Part shown: positions 24,405-32,976 of the stretch, piece by piece
Layout: each line of letters begins with the position of its first letter
Numbering within the stretch: position 1 is the stretch's first letter
Source: Streptomyces sp. Ncost-T10-10d
Lineage (GTDB): Bacteria > Actinomycetota > Actinomycetes > Streptomycetales > Streptomycetaceae
Length of the DNA: 64,000 nucleotides
Reading direction: 5' to 3'
Assembly (NCBI RefSeq): GCF_900091955.1
Contig: NZ_FMDF01000135.1
Location: 84,979 to 148,978 of the forward strand
Translations under genes and position numbers: made by a program
The notes under the pieces: generated by a model
Database searches by the model: none
Seen by the model: the letters and a program-made list of their open reading frames with translations, nothing else
Told to the model about the DNA's origin: nothing

Positions 24405-27152
24405 GTGTCGGAAAACAAAGATCCCCACGTATCCACCCCGGAATCCCGGGAGCCCCAGGGCGAGAAGTTCGTCTATGACTTCACCGAGGGCAACAAGGAT
24501 CTGAAGGACCTGCTCGGCGGGAAGGGTGCCAACCTCGCCGAGATGACCAATCTCGGGCTCCCCGTCCCTCCGGGCTTCACCATCACCACCGAGGCGTGCA
24601 AGGTCTACCTCGACAGTGGCGAGGAGCCGCCGAAGCTCCGCGACGAGGTCAGCGCGCATCTCGACGCCCTTGAGGCGCGGATGGGCAAGAAGCTCGGCCA
24701 GGCGGACGACCCGCTCCTGGTCTCGGTCCGCTCCGGCGCGAAGTTCTCGATGCCCGGCATGATGGATACGGTCCTCAACATCGGCCTCTCCGACGAGTCC
24801 GTTGCCGGTCTCACCGCCCAGGCCGGCGACGAGCGGTTCGCGTGGGACTCCTACCGCCGCCTCATCCAGATGTTCGGCAAGACCGTCCTCGGTGTCGACG
24901 GCGACCTCTTCGAGGAGGCGCTGGAGGCGGCGAAGGAGGCCAAGGGCGTCACGGTCGATGTGGACCTCGACGCGGCCGACCTGAAGAAGCTCGTCAAGCG
25001 GTTCAAGAAGATCGTCTCGCGGGACGCCGGACGTGACTTCCCGCAGGACCCGCGCGAGCAGATGGACCTGGCCATAAAGGCCGTCTTCGACTCGTGGAAC
25101 ACCGACCGGGCCAAGCTCTACCGCCGCCAGGAGCGCATCCCCGGCGACCTCGGCACGGCCGTCAACATCTGCTCGATGGTCTTCGGCAACCTCGGTCCCG
25201 ACTCCGGTACGGGTGTCGCGTTCACCCGCGACCCGGCCAGCGGCCACCAGGGCGTCTACGGCGACTACCTGCAGAACGCGCAGGGCGAGGACGTCGTCGC
25301 CGGTATCCGCAACACCGTGCCGCTCGCCGAGCTGGAGTCGATCGACAAGAAGTCGTACGACCAGCTCATGCAGATCATGGAAACCCTCGAAACGCACTAC
25401 AAGGACCTGTGCGACATCGAGTTCACCATCGAGCGCGGCCAGCTGTGGATGCTCCAGACCCGGGTCGGCAAGCGCACGGCGGGAGCCGCCTTCCGGATCG
25501 CCACGCAGCTCGTCGACCAGGGTCTGATCGACGAGGCCGAGGCGCTCCAGCGGGTCAACGGCGCGCAACTCGCGCAGCTGATGTTCCCGCGCTTCGACGA
25601 CGAAGCGAATACGGAGCTGCTCGGTCGCGGTATTGCCGCGTCGCCGGGCGCCGCGGTCGGCAAGGCTGTCTTCGACTCGTACACCGCAGTGAAGTGGTCC
25701 CGGTCCGGCGAGAAGGTCATCCTCATCCGCCGCGAGACCAACCCCGACGACCTCGACGGCATGATCGCGGCCGAGGGCATCCTGACCTCGCGCGGCGGCA
25801 AGACCTCGCACGCAGCCGTCGTCGCACGCGGCATGGGCAAGACCTGTGTCTGCGGTGCCGAGGACCTCGAAGTCGACACCAAGCGCCGTCGGATGACGGT
25901 GGGCGGCCGGGTCATCGAGGAGGGCGACGTCGTCTCGATCGACGGCTCCACCGGCAAGGTGTACCTCGGCGAGGTCCCCGTCGTCCCGTCCCCGGTCGTC
26001 GAGTACTTCGAAGGCCGGATGCACGCGGGCGCCGACGACGCCGACGAGCTGGTCGCCGCCGTGCACCGGATCATGGCGTACGCGGACCGGGTGCGCCGGC
26101 TGCGCGTACGGGCCAACGCCGACAACGCCGAGGACGCGCTGCGCGCCCGCCGCTTCGGTGCTCAGGGCATCGGCCTGTGCCGTACCGAGCACATGTTCCT
26201 CGGCGAGCGCCGCGAGATGGTCGAGAAGCTGATCCTCGCGGACACCGACGCCGAGCGCGAGACCGCGCTGGGCGAGCTGCTTCCGCTCCAGAAGTCCGAC
26301 TTCATCGAGCTGTTCGAGGCGATGGACGGGCTGCCCGTCACCGTACGGCTGCTCGACCCGCCGCTGCACGAGTTCCTGCCCGACATCACCGAGCTCTCGG
26401 TACGGGTCGCGCTCGCCGAGTCCCGCAAGGACGCCAACGAGAACGACCTGCGTCTGCTCCAGGCCGTGCACAAGCTGCACGAGCAGAACCCGATGCTCGG
26501 CCTGCGCGGGGTCCGTCTCGGTCTCGTCATCCCCGGCCTGTTCGCCATGCAGGTACGGGCGATCGCCGAGGCCGCGGCCGAACGCAAGAATGCCAAGGGC
26601 GACCCGCGCGCCGAGATCATGATCCCGCTCGTCGGCACGGTCCAGGAGCTGGAGATCGTCCGCGAAGAGGCCGACCAGGTCATCGCCGAGGTCGAGGCCG
26701 CCACCGGCACCCGGCTGAAGCTCACCATCGGCACGATGATCGAGCTGCCCCGCGCCGCGCTGACCGCCGGTCAGATCGCCGAGGCCGCACAGTTCTTCTC
26801 CTTCGGTACGAACGACCTGACCCAGACGGTGTGGGGCTTCTCCCGTGACGACGTGGAGGCCTCGTTCTTCACCGCGTACCTGGAGAAGGGCATCTTCGGG
26901 GTGTCGCCGTTCGAGACGATCGACAAGGACGGTGTCGGCTCGCTGGTCCGCAGTGCCGTCGCGGCCGGCCGGGCCACCCGTCCGGATCTGAAGCTCGGCG
27001 TCTGCGGCGAGCACGGCGGAGACCCGGAGTCGGTGCACTTCTTCCACGAGGTGGGTCTGGACTACGTGTCCTGCTCCCCGTTCCGTATCCCCGTCGCCCG
27101 CCTGGAGGCGGGCCGTGCGGCGGCGGAATCGAAGGGCAGCGACAGCCGCTGA
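24405..27152 (+). CDS. ppdK: Pyruvate, phosphate dikinase
   Basis: PPDK interconverts pyruvate, ATP and phosphate with PEP, AMP and diphosphate. The 915-residue protein has the N-terminal ATP-grasp domain (GKGANLAEMTNLGLPVPPGF), then the swivelling phosphohistidine domain with His about 469 in GGKTSHAAVVARGMG. The C-terminal TIM barrel that binds PEP/pyruvate has FGTNDLTQTVWGF and GVCGEHGGDP with the catalytic Cys. GTG 24405 follows GAGGAG. It probably serves gluconeogenesis or PEP balance. The size is normal. Confidence 0.97.
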   Translation: MSENKDPHVSTPESREPQGEKFVYDFTEGNKDLKDLLGGKGANLAEMTNLGLPVPPGFTITTEACKVYLDSGEEPPKLRDEVSAHLDALEARMGKKLGQADDPLLVSVRSGAKFSMPGMMDTVLNIGLSDESVAGLTAQAGDERFAWDSYRRLIQMFGKTVLGVDGDLFEEALEAAKEAKGVTVDVDLDAADLKKLVKRFKKIVSRDAGRDFPQDPREQMDLAIKAVFDSWNTDRAKLYRRQERIPGDLGTAVNICSMVFGNLGPDSGTGVAFTRDPASGHQGVYGDYLQNAQGEDVVAGIRNTVPLAELESIDKKSYDQLMQIMETLETHYKDLCDIEFTIERGQLWMLQTRVGKRTAGAAFRIATQLVDQGLIDEAEALQRVNGAQLAQLMFPRFDDEANTELLGRGIAASPGAAVGKAVFDSYTAVKWSRSGEKVILIRRETNPDDLDGMIAAEGILTSRGGKTSHAAVVARGMGKTCVCGAEDLEVDTKRRRMTVGGRVIEEGDVVSIDGSTGKVYLGEVPVVPSPVVEYFEGRMHAGADDADELVAAVHRIMAYADRVRRLRVRANADNAEDALRARRFGAQGIGLCRTEHMFLGERREMVEKLILADTDAERETALGELLPLQKSDFIELFEAMDGLPVTVRLLDPPLHEFLPDITELSVRVALAESRKDANENDLRLLQAVHKLHEQNPMLGLRGVRLGLVIPGLFAMQVRAIAEAAAERKNAKGDPRAEIMIPLVGTVQELEIVREEADQVIAEVEAATGTRLKLTIGTMIELPRAALTAGQIAEAAQFFSFGTNDLTQTVWGFSRDDVEASFFTAYLEKGIFGVSPFETIDKDGVGSLVRSAVAAGRATRPDLKLGVCGEHGGDPESVHFFHEVGLDYVSCSPFRIPVARLEAGRAAAESKGSDSR

Positions 27153-27174
27153 TCCGACACCACACCCCCCTGAT

Positions 27175-27229
27175 CCCGGAGTTGCCGTCGGCTCACCCGT
27201 ACCCTCACCGACTCGACGGCAACTCCGGA
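27175..27229 (+). terminator. First terminator hairpin after ppdK
   Basis: CCGGAGTTGCCGTCG (27176-27190) pairs with CGACGGCAACTCCGG (27214-27228). The 15-bp stem has a large loop and starts about 25 bp after the ppdK stop. Confidence 0.75.
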
Positions 27230-27239
27230 ACTCCGAGAG

Positions 27240-27284
27240 GCGGCGGCACCCTGTGCGGGGATGCCGCCGCTTCGTTTTGTTCTG
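27240..27284 (+). terminator. Second terminator after ppdK with T-rich tail
   Basis: GCGGCGGCA pairs with TGCCGCCGC across a 13-base loop and is followed by TTCGTTTTGTT, a good intrinsic terminator pattern. Confidence 0.75.
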
Positions 27285-27318
27285 GGGAAAATGGTTGTTC
27301 GACGTTGTGCCTTTTCCT

Positions 27319-27354
27319 CGTTCAATACGCAAAGTTCGTTCAATGCGCAAAGAC
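27319..27354 (+). repeat. 18-bp tandem repeat
   Basis: CGTTCAATACGCAAAGTT is followed directly by CGTTCAATGCGCAAAGAC. The two 18-bp units differ at three positions. The region is AT-richer than its surroundings. Confidence 0.7.
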
Positions 27355-27373
27355 ATCGGCCGGGAACGGACCG

Positions 27374-27411
27374 GGGTGCGGCCCATGGATCCCCATCCAT
27401 GGGCCGCACCC
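27374..27411. repeat. 17-bp perfect hairpin
   Basis: GGGTGCGGCCCATGGAT (27374-27390) pairs perfectly with its complement at 27395-27411 around CCCC. It lies between ppdK and the winged-helix regulator gene. Confidence 0.8.
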
Positions 27412-27655
27412 GGCTTACCCCCGTCGGGTACGGAGCCGCACCGTCGCCGACCGCCGCCGAACGAGCAAAACCCCCCACGGCCTTCACTCGCCCTTACGGT
27501 GGCTCCGGATTCGTGCCCGACGTCGTACAGCTTTTCGGGAGACGGTATGTGGAGGCGAGACGTTTCACCTCTGGCCGAAACCCCGTGGTGACGTGCTGTT
27601 ACGGATCACCTACCCTTGGGTGGGGATAATTGCAGGTGCAACAGGTGGGGGTTCG

Positions 27656-28630
27656 GTGCTGCGTATCCATATGTCCGGAGTGGACCTTTCCAAGGTGCGG
27701 ATGGCCACCCGGCCGGATGCGCTGTGGGAAACCACTCTGAGTTTCCATCGGCTGAGGGACCGGCGCGGTTCCACGGTGTTCGGGAAATGGCGTACGGAAA
27801 CCCGTCCCCGGTTGAATGGTGAAGTACGCCTGCTGGCCGCCGTGATTCCACCGCGCGGCTATTTCCCGGACTTTCTGACGCCTTCTCAGGAAAGCGGTGA
27901 GCCGTACGGTATCGACGCCGGAATTGAAGCGCTGCGCGACACCCCGCCCCGGCGGATCCGCGCCGAACTCGCCCTGCTGGCCGCCGAACGCCGCGAGGCG
28001 GGCCGCACCCCTGACGGGCACGCCGAGTTGCTCGACCGGCTCATCGGCGCCCTGCGCGGTTACCACCGCGCCGCGATCGAACCGTACTGGCCGCACATCC
28101 AGGCCAGCGTCGAGGCCGACCGAGCCGTCCGCGGCCGCGCCCTCCTGGACGGCGGGGCACAGGAGCTGCTCGCCTCACTCCCGCCCATGATCCGCTGGCG
28201 GGCCCCCGTGCTGGAGGCGGACTACCCCGTCGACCGTGAACTCCATCTGGACGGGCGGGGGTTATTGCTCCAGCCGTCCTACTTCTGCCGCGTCACCCCG
28301 GTCGTCTACCGCGACTCGCGGCTCCCGCCGGTCCTCGTCTACCCGGTCACCCACTCCCGCGCCCCGGTCTTCGCCGAACCGGGGCCCTGGCTCGGCCGGC
28401 TCCTCGGCCATACCCGCTCGACGGTCCTGAGGGCCATCGGCAACGGCTGCACGACCAGCGAACTCGCCCGCCGGGCAGGAGTCTCCCTCGCCTCGGCGAG
28501 CCAGCACGCCTGTGTGCTGCGCGAGGCCGGCCTGATCCGCACCCTGCGGCACGGCAGCTCGGTCCTGCACACGCTGACCCCGCTGGGCGGATCGCTGCTC
28601 CGGGGCGGCGCGCCGCTCGCCATGTCCTGA
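27656..28630 (+). CDS. Winged-helix regulator, ArsR-like, with TTA codon
   Basis: This 324-residue protein has an N-terminal domain of unknown role (KVRMATRPDALWETTLSFH, RIRAELALLAAER) typical of DUF5937-like actinobacterial regulators. A C-terminal ArsR-type winged helix follows: LGRTRSTVLRAI-like start, then TTSELARRAGVSLASASQH and LREAGLIRTLRHGSSVLHTL. GTG 27656 (MLRIHMSGVDLSKV) follows a GGGGG run. Codon 203 (28262-28264) is TTA, a codon rare in Streptomyces that depends on bldA tRNA, so expression may be developmental. The target is not known. Confidence 0.85.
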   Translation: MLRIHMSGVDLSKVRMATRPDALWETTLSFHRLRDRRGSTVFGKWRTETRPRLNGEVRLLAAVIPPRGYFPDFLTPSQESGEPYGIDAGIEALRDTPPRRIRAELALLAAERREAGRTPDGHAELLDRLIGALRGYHRAAIEPYWPHIQASVEADRAVRGRALLDGGAQELLASLPPMIRWRAPVLEADYPVDRELHLDGRGLLLQPSYFCRVTPVVYRDSRLPPVLVYPVTHSRAPVFAEPGPWLGRLLGHTRSTVLRAIGNGCTTSELARRAGVSLASASQHACVLREAGLIRTLRHGSSVLHTLTPLGGSLLRGGAPLAMS

Positions 28631-28728
28631 CACCGGAGGGCCAAAGTTTTCTTCGCGGAACCGATGAGTTCTGCGCAGCCCAGCCGTCTGCCTGTCGAAA
28701 CGTTCGAACAACAGAGAGCGAAACGACC

Positions 28729-29142
28729 ATGCCTCAGATGATCTTCGTGAACCTGCCGGTCAAGGACCTCGATACGACCAAGAGCTTCTTCGGCAAGCTC
28801 GGCTTCTCGTTCAACCCGCAGTTCAGCGACGAGAACACCGCATGCCTCGTCATCAGCGACACCATCTTCGCCATGCTTCTCACGGAACCCCGCTTCAAGG
28901 AGTTCACCAAGAAGGAGATCGCCGACGCCTCGAAGTCCACCGAGGTGATCCTCGCTCTGAGCGCGGAGAGCCGCGAGAAGGTGGACGAACTGGTCGACAC
29001 CGCCCTCGCCTCCGGGGGATCGCCCGCCAACGAGCCGATCGACCACGGCTTCATGTACGGCCGTTCCTTCCAGGACCCGAACCACCACATCTGGGAGGTC
29101 ATGTGGATGGACTCCTCCGCCGTCGAGGGCCGGCAGGGCTGA
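28729..29142 (+). CDS. VOC-fold protein (glyoxalase/bleomycin-resistance superfamily)
   Basis: The 137-residue protein has two beta-alpha-beta-beta-beta halves: IFVNLPVKDLDTTKSFFGKLGF at the start, and a second half with HGFMYGRSFQDPNHHIWEVMWMD. The conserved DPNHHIWE fits the lactoylglutathione-lyase-related group, many of whose members bind metal or small molecules. The substrate is unknown. It starts about 100 bp after the winged-helix gene and could be its target. Confidence 0.9.
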   Translation: MPQMIFVNLPVKDLDTTKSFFGKLGFSFNPQFSDENTACLVISDTIFAMLLTEPRFKEFTKKEIADASKSTEVILALSAESREKVDELVDTALASGGSPANEPIDHGFMYGRSFQDPNHHIWEVMWMDSSAVEGRQG

Positions 29143-29173
29143 GCCCGTCGATGAAGGGGCGGGGAAGCGGTCC

Positions 29174-30103
29174 TCAGGATGCCGGAACCGGATACGCCAC
29201 CCCCGTGAGCTGCTCGGACGCCACCCAGAGCCGTTCGCTCGCCACATCGTTCAGCGTCCAGCCCGCCCGCCAGGACGGAGCGGGCGCGCCGCGCCAGCCC
29301 AGCAGCCTGGGCCCGGTGAACGAGTCGGGGCGCACGCCGGGCGCGGTGGCCGCGTAGAGCGTGGGCAGCGCACCGGACGACGCGGGCTGGGCGATGATCC
29401 GGTTACCGAGCTCGACCACCCGTTCCGCCGCCTTGCGGTTCTCCATCCGGACGCCCGCCGTCTGCAGATTGGTCGCCGCGTAACCGGGGTGCGCTGCGGC
29501 GGCCACCACCTCGCAACCGGCTGCCGACAGCCGCCGCGCCAGCTCGTGGATGAAGAGCAGATTGGCGGTCTTCGAGCGGCCGTAGGCGATCCAGCGGCGG
29601 TAGTTCCGCTCGCTGTTGAGATCCCCGATGTCGATGTTGGACAGGGCGTGCATGCCGCTGGAGACGCTCACCACGCGCGCCCCGGGGGTGTCGAGGAGCT
29701 TGGGGAGCAGCAGTCCGGTGAGCGCGAAGTGCCCGAGGTGGTTGACGCCGAACTGCCTCTCGAAGCCGTCGGCCGTCCTCCCGTACGGAAGGGCCATCAC
29801 GCCCGCGTTGTTGATCAGCAGATCGATCCGGTCGGGCGTGTGGGCCGCGGCGAACGTGCGTACGGAATCCAGATCGGCCAGATCGAGCGGTACGAACTCC
29901 ACGTCCGCGCCGGTCACGGCCGTCCGGATGCGGGACTCGGCCTCCTTGCCGCGCGTCTCGTCGCGGCAGGCGAGCAGCACCCGCGCGCCGTGCCGGGCCA
30001 GCTCCCGTGCCGTGATCAGTCCGATGCCGCTGTTGGCTCCGGTGACCACGGCCGTACGGCCGTTCTGATCGGGGATGTCGCTCGCGTTCCAGCCCTGGCT
30101 CAT
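29174..30103 (-). CDS. Short-chain dehydrogenase/reductase
   Basis: This 309-residue SDR has the cofactor loop VVTGANSGIG, NNAG at the fourth strand, a catalytic Ser in VVSVSSGMH and the YGRSK catalytic Tyr-Lys. ACRDETRG after the second strand carries an Arg that suggests NADP(H). It resembles the retinol-dehydrogenase-like or protochlorophyllide-reductase-like SDR group. ATG 30103 is chosen over an open extension to 30130. The substrate is not predictable. It is convergent with the VOC gene. Confidence 0.92.
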   Translation of the reverse strand: MSQGWNASDIPDQNGRTAVVTGANSGIGLITARELARHGARVLLACRDETRGKEAESRIRTAVTGADVEFVPLDLADLDSVRTFAAAHTPDRIDLLINNAGVMALPYGRTADGFERQFGVNHLGHFALTGLLLPKLLDTPGARVVSVSSGMHALSNIDIGDLNSERNYRRWIAYGRSKTANLLFIHELARRLSAAGCEVVAAAAHPGYAATNLQTAGVRMENRKAAERVVELGNRIIAQPASSGALPTLYAATAPGVRPDSFTGPRLLGWRGAPAPSWRAGWTLNDVASERLWVASEQLTGVAYPVPAS

Positions 30104-30162
30104 GGACCAGAGCGTACGACCACGGCGCACCGGCCGGACGGGCCGGGCCGGTCCGGATTCCG

Positions 30163-30202
30163 CCCGGGCCCGCGAGGGCCCGGGTGGGCCCTCGGGCCCG
30201 GG
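30163..30202. repeat. Very strong GC hairpin between divergent genes
   Basis: CCCGGGCCCG-GAGGGCCC on the left pairs with GGGCCCTCGGGCCCGGG on the right, with a single bulged base and a four-base loop. Just beyond it, AGTTG and CAACT (30211-30223) form a small palindrome. Confidence 0.7.
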
Positions 30203-30284
30203 AACCTCAGAGTTGGCTCAACTTTCCCGCGATCCGGCGGAGGCAGTTGGACGGGGCACCCATCGCCTCCCTAGGGTCGCGACC

Positions 30285-31073
30285 ATGCCCGACATAGCAC
30301 TCACCACTCTGGTCGTCCTCTGCCTCGCCGCAGCCGCGGCCGGCTGGATCGACGCGGTGGTCGGCGGCGGCGGACTGCTCCTGCTGCCGGCCCTGCTGCT
30401 GGGACTGCCGCACGTCCCGGCCGCGCACGTCCTCGGCACGAACAAGGCGGTCGCGATCGTCGGTACGGCGGGCGCCGCCGTGACGTACGTACGCAAGGCA
30501 CCGGTGAAGGTCGGGACGGCCCTGCGGATCGGGCTCGCGGCGCTGGCCGGATCGATGGCCGGTGCGTTCTTCGCCGCCGGGATCAGCAGCGAGGTGCTGC
30601 GCCCGGTCATCATGGTGGTGCTGCTGGCGGTCGCGGCCTTCGTGATGCTGCGACCCTCGTTCGGCAGGGCGACGGACGACGGTACGCGGCACAAGGTCAC
30701 CCGGGCCCGTACCGTCACCGCGATCGTGCTGGTCGGTGGCGGCATCGGCTTCTACGACGGGCTGTTCGGCCCCGGCACCGGTACGTTCCTGGTGCTGGCG
30801 CTGACCGCGGTGCTCCATCTCGATCTGGTGACGGCGTCCGCCACCGCCAAGATCGTCAACGTGTGCACCAACGGCGGGGCGCTGGCGATGTTCGCCTACC
30901 AGGGCAGCGTGATGTGGCAGCTGGCCGCACTGATGGCCGTGTTCAACCTGGCGGGTGGGCTGATCGGGGCGCGGATGGCGCTCAGGAAGGGCAGCGAGTT
31001 CGTCCGCGGGGTACTGCTGGTCGTGGTGTTCTCGCTGGTCGCCAAGTTGGCGTTCGATCAGTGGGCGGGATGA
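30285..31073 (+). CDS. TauE/SafE-family exporter (TSUP)
   Basis: The 262-residue membrane protein has about eight helices in two similar halves. The TSUP motifs are GWIDAVVGGGGLLLLPALL at the start and GFYDGLFGPGTGTFLVLAL in the second half. HVLGTNKAVAIVGTAGAAVTY follows the first. Family members move sulfite, sulfonates or other organic anions. The cargo here is not known. ATG 30285 is chosen; the open upstream frame covers the GC hairpin. Confidence 0.93.
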   Translation: MPDIALTTLVVLCLAAAAAGWIDAVVGGGGLLLLPALLLGLPHVPAAHVLGTNKAVAIVGTAGAAVTYVRKAPVKVGTALRIGLAALAGSMAGAFFAAGISSEVLRPVIMVVLLAVAAFVMLRPSFGRATDDGTRHKVTRARTVTAIVLVGGGIGFYDGLFGPGTGTFLVLALTAVLHLDLVTASATAKIVNVCTNGGALAMFAYQGSVMWQLAALMAVFNLAGGLIGARMALRKGSEFVRGVLLVVVFSLVAKLAFDQWAG

Positions 31074-31094
31074 ACGACGGGCGGCGGGGCGGGT

Positions 31095-31718
31095 TCACCG
31101 CACCTCGGTGAGGTGTGCGTACGCCACCACATTGCCCTGGTAACCCGTCGTCTTCGAGAATCCGCCGCCGCAGGTGATCAGCCGCAGCGAGGCGTAGGGC
31201 GAGGCGCCGTACACCCGCTTGTCGGGGAAGTTCTTGCTCTCGTAGACCTCGGTCGCGTCGAGTGAGAAGACGGCGGTACGCCCGTCCTGGCGGACCACCT
31301 CGACCGTGCTGCCCTTCTGCAGGGTGCCCAGGTTGTAGAAGACCGACGGCCCCCGTGCGTTGTCGACGTGACCGGCGACGATCGCGCTGCCTCTGGAGCC
31401 GGGCGGCGTGCCGTCCCGGTACCAGCCGACGACGTTACGGTTCCCGGCCGGCGGCACATCGAGACTGCCGTCGGCCCCGAGCCCCAGTCGCATGATCGGT
31501 GCGTCCACCCGGATGCTCGGGATCCGGATGCGTACGGGCGCCGAGGGCTTCAGCGGTTCGGCCACCGGAGACCCCGGCTGCAGTTGCGGGCCGCCCGCGA
31601 ACGCCTGGGCGGCGGTCGGCTGGGGCGGGATCAGCTGGGCACCGGCGCCGTGACGGATCAGCCAGACACCGGCCAGCGCTGCGACGACCAGCAGCCAGCT
31701 CTTGGCCTTCTGGGACAC
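31095..31718 (-). CDS. Class F sortase
   Basis: The 207-residue transpeptidase has an N-terminal membrane anchor (LLVVAALAGVWLI). Its sortase domain begins near PVRIRIPSIRVDAPI and carries the catalytic His in IVAGHVDN and Cys in LRLITCGGGF. NVVAYAHL ends it. GTG 31718 follows GGAGG. It lies directly downstream of a secreted repeat protein with a membrane-spanning tail, probably its substrate. Class F sortases in actinobacteria are usually accessory and their specificity is little studied. Confidence 0.92.
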   Translation of the reverse strand: MSQKAKSWLLVVAALAGVWLIRHGAGAQLIPPQPTAAQAFAGGPQLQPGSPVAEPLKPSAPVRIRIPSIRVDAPIMRLGLGADGSLDVPPAGNRNVVGWYRDGTPPGSRGSAIVAGHVDNARGPSVFYNLGTLQKGSTVEVVRQDGRTAVFSLDATEVYESKNFPDKRVYGASPYASLRLITCGGGFSKTTGYQGNVVAYAHLTEVR

Positions 31719-31828
31719 GGTCGTCCTCCGGATGACGAGATGGGGACGGTACGGGGACGGTCCCGTCCCGGTGGCGCGCGGCCACCGGGACGGAGACCAG
31801 GCGGTACGGAGACGTGAATCCGTCTCCG

Positions 31829-32593
31829 TCAGCCGGCTCCTTGCGTGCCGCTCGCCCGGCGACGCAGGAGCCAGGCTCCGCCGACGGCGGCCGCGGCGAG
31901 TACGCCGGCGCCCGCCGCGATCTGGGTGGTGTCGGGCCGGACGCTGCCGCCGACGCCTGTTTTGACGTGCCCGCTGGGGGCGTTGGGCGCGGACGAGTCG
32001 TCACGCCCGGACGAGGAGTTGCCGCGTCCGGACTGGTTGTCGCGTCCGGATGAGTTGTCTCGTCCGGACTGGTTGTCGCGTCCGGATGAGTTGTCTCGTC
32101 CGGACTGGTTGTCGCGTCCGGATGAGTTGTCTCGTCCGGACTGGTTGTCGCGTCCGGATGAGTTGTCCCGTCCGGACTGGTTGTCCCGTCCGGACGAGTT
32201 GTCACGCCCGGACCAGGAGTTGTCGCGCCCGGACTGGTTGTCGCGCCCGGACGACGAGCTGTCGTGCCTTGCGGAGCCCTCGTCCCCGGAGGGGATGCGG
32301 AGCCCTGAGAGGGCGTCGAACCCGCCGACGGAGTCGAGCAACGAGGGGACATTGAGGCCGGAAGGGTTGTTGAGGCCGAAGGGGGCGTTGTTTCCGGACC
32401 TGGAGGGGTTGTCCGACCCGCCATCGTCGGTCCGCGCCTCCGGGGCGCCATTGGCCCGCGGTGCGGCAGCCGGGCCGGCCCGCAGCGCGCCGGCATCACC
32501 TGCGTACGCGGACGGTCCGGCGGTGAAGAGGCCGAGCGTGGCTATGGTGACCGCGGAAGCGGCGGTCCGGGTCACTGGGCGAGCAGGACGCAT
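31829..32593 (-). CDS. Secreted repeat-rich surface protein, likely sortase substrate
   Basis: The 254-residue protein has a signal peptide (cleavage near AYA-GD) and a short Asn/Ser/Gly-rich region. A block of about 12-residue units built from SGRDNQ and SGRDNS follows, then a tail with GHVKTGVGGSVRPDTTQ and a hydrophobic helix (IAAGAGVLAAAAVGGAWLL) ending in Arg residues. No classical LPxTG is present; VKTG may be a variant sorting signal. ATG 32593 has GGAGGA six bases upstream. The order is substrate first, then sortase 110 bp later on the same strand. Confidence 0.8.
   Translation of the reverse strand: MRPARPVTRTAASAVTIATLGLFTAGPSAYAGDAGALRAGPAAAPRANGAPEARTDDGGSDNPSRSGNNAPFGLNNPSGLNVPSLLDSVGGFDALSGLRIPSGDEGSARHDSSSSGRDNQSGRDNSWSGRDNSSGRDNQSGRDNSSGRDNQSGRDNSSGRDNQSGRDNSSGRDNQSGRDNSSGRDNQSGRGNSSSGRDDSSAPNAPSGHVKTGVGGSVRPDTTQIAAGAGVLAAAAVGGAWLLRRRASGTQGAG
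32029..32246 (-). repeat. 36-bp coding tandem repeats
   Basis: Units starting at 32031, 32067, 32103, 32139 and 32175 are 36 bp apart and nearly identical on the plus strand. A further related copy starts at 32232 after an irregular 57-bp step. Each encodes SGRDNQ-SGRDNS. They lie within the surface-protein gene. Confidence 0.9.
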
Positions 32594-32901
32594 GGGTGTT
32601 CCTCCGGCAACTGCGCGAGTAGGTGTGTCCTGACCCCGAGCTAACGGGCGGTCCGCCACCCATGCCTGCTGACATGAAGTCAGCTTTCACCCGAATGGTG
32701 CGGCGCGGCATCCTTGCCAAGCTGCATGTGTGCAGGTCACAGCGGTGATCGAAGCGAGGGCGGCCGGTCCCGTACCGCCCGGTGCCGATTGGGTGATGTC
32801 GCCCAGGAGGAGAGTGGCGCACATCACATGCATGACCTCGGGGGTGTCGGGCACACGTCTGACACCCCCCACGGGACGGTGAACCAGGCCGCCCCAGGCC
32901 G

Positions 32902-32943
32902 CCGCCCCGACCGGGCCCACCCCCCTGGGCCCGGTCGGGGCGG
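32902..32943. terminator. 18-bp stem terminator
   Basis: CCGCCCCGACCGGGCCCA (32902-32919) pairs perfectly with its complement at 32926-32943. It begins about 34 bp after the stop of the DUF5990 gene on the minus strand. The rest of the 384-bp gap to the surface-protein start shows no gene. Confidence 0.8.
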
Positions 32944-32976
32944 TTCCGTGCCGTGGCCTCCCGCGGTGTGGCGCTC

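Noticed and set aside
24369..27386. 1005-codon open frame antisense to ppdK
   Set aside because: High-GC DNA gives long antisense frames; the plus-strand product is a complete PPDK.
32029..32246. 36-bp repeats considered as a CRISPR array
   Set aside because: The units are head-to-tail with no spacers, lie in a coding frame and encode SGRDN repeats.
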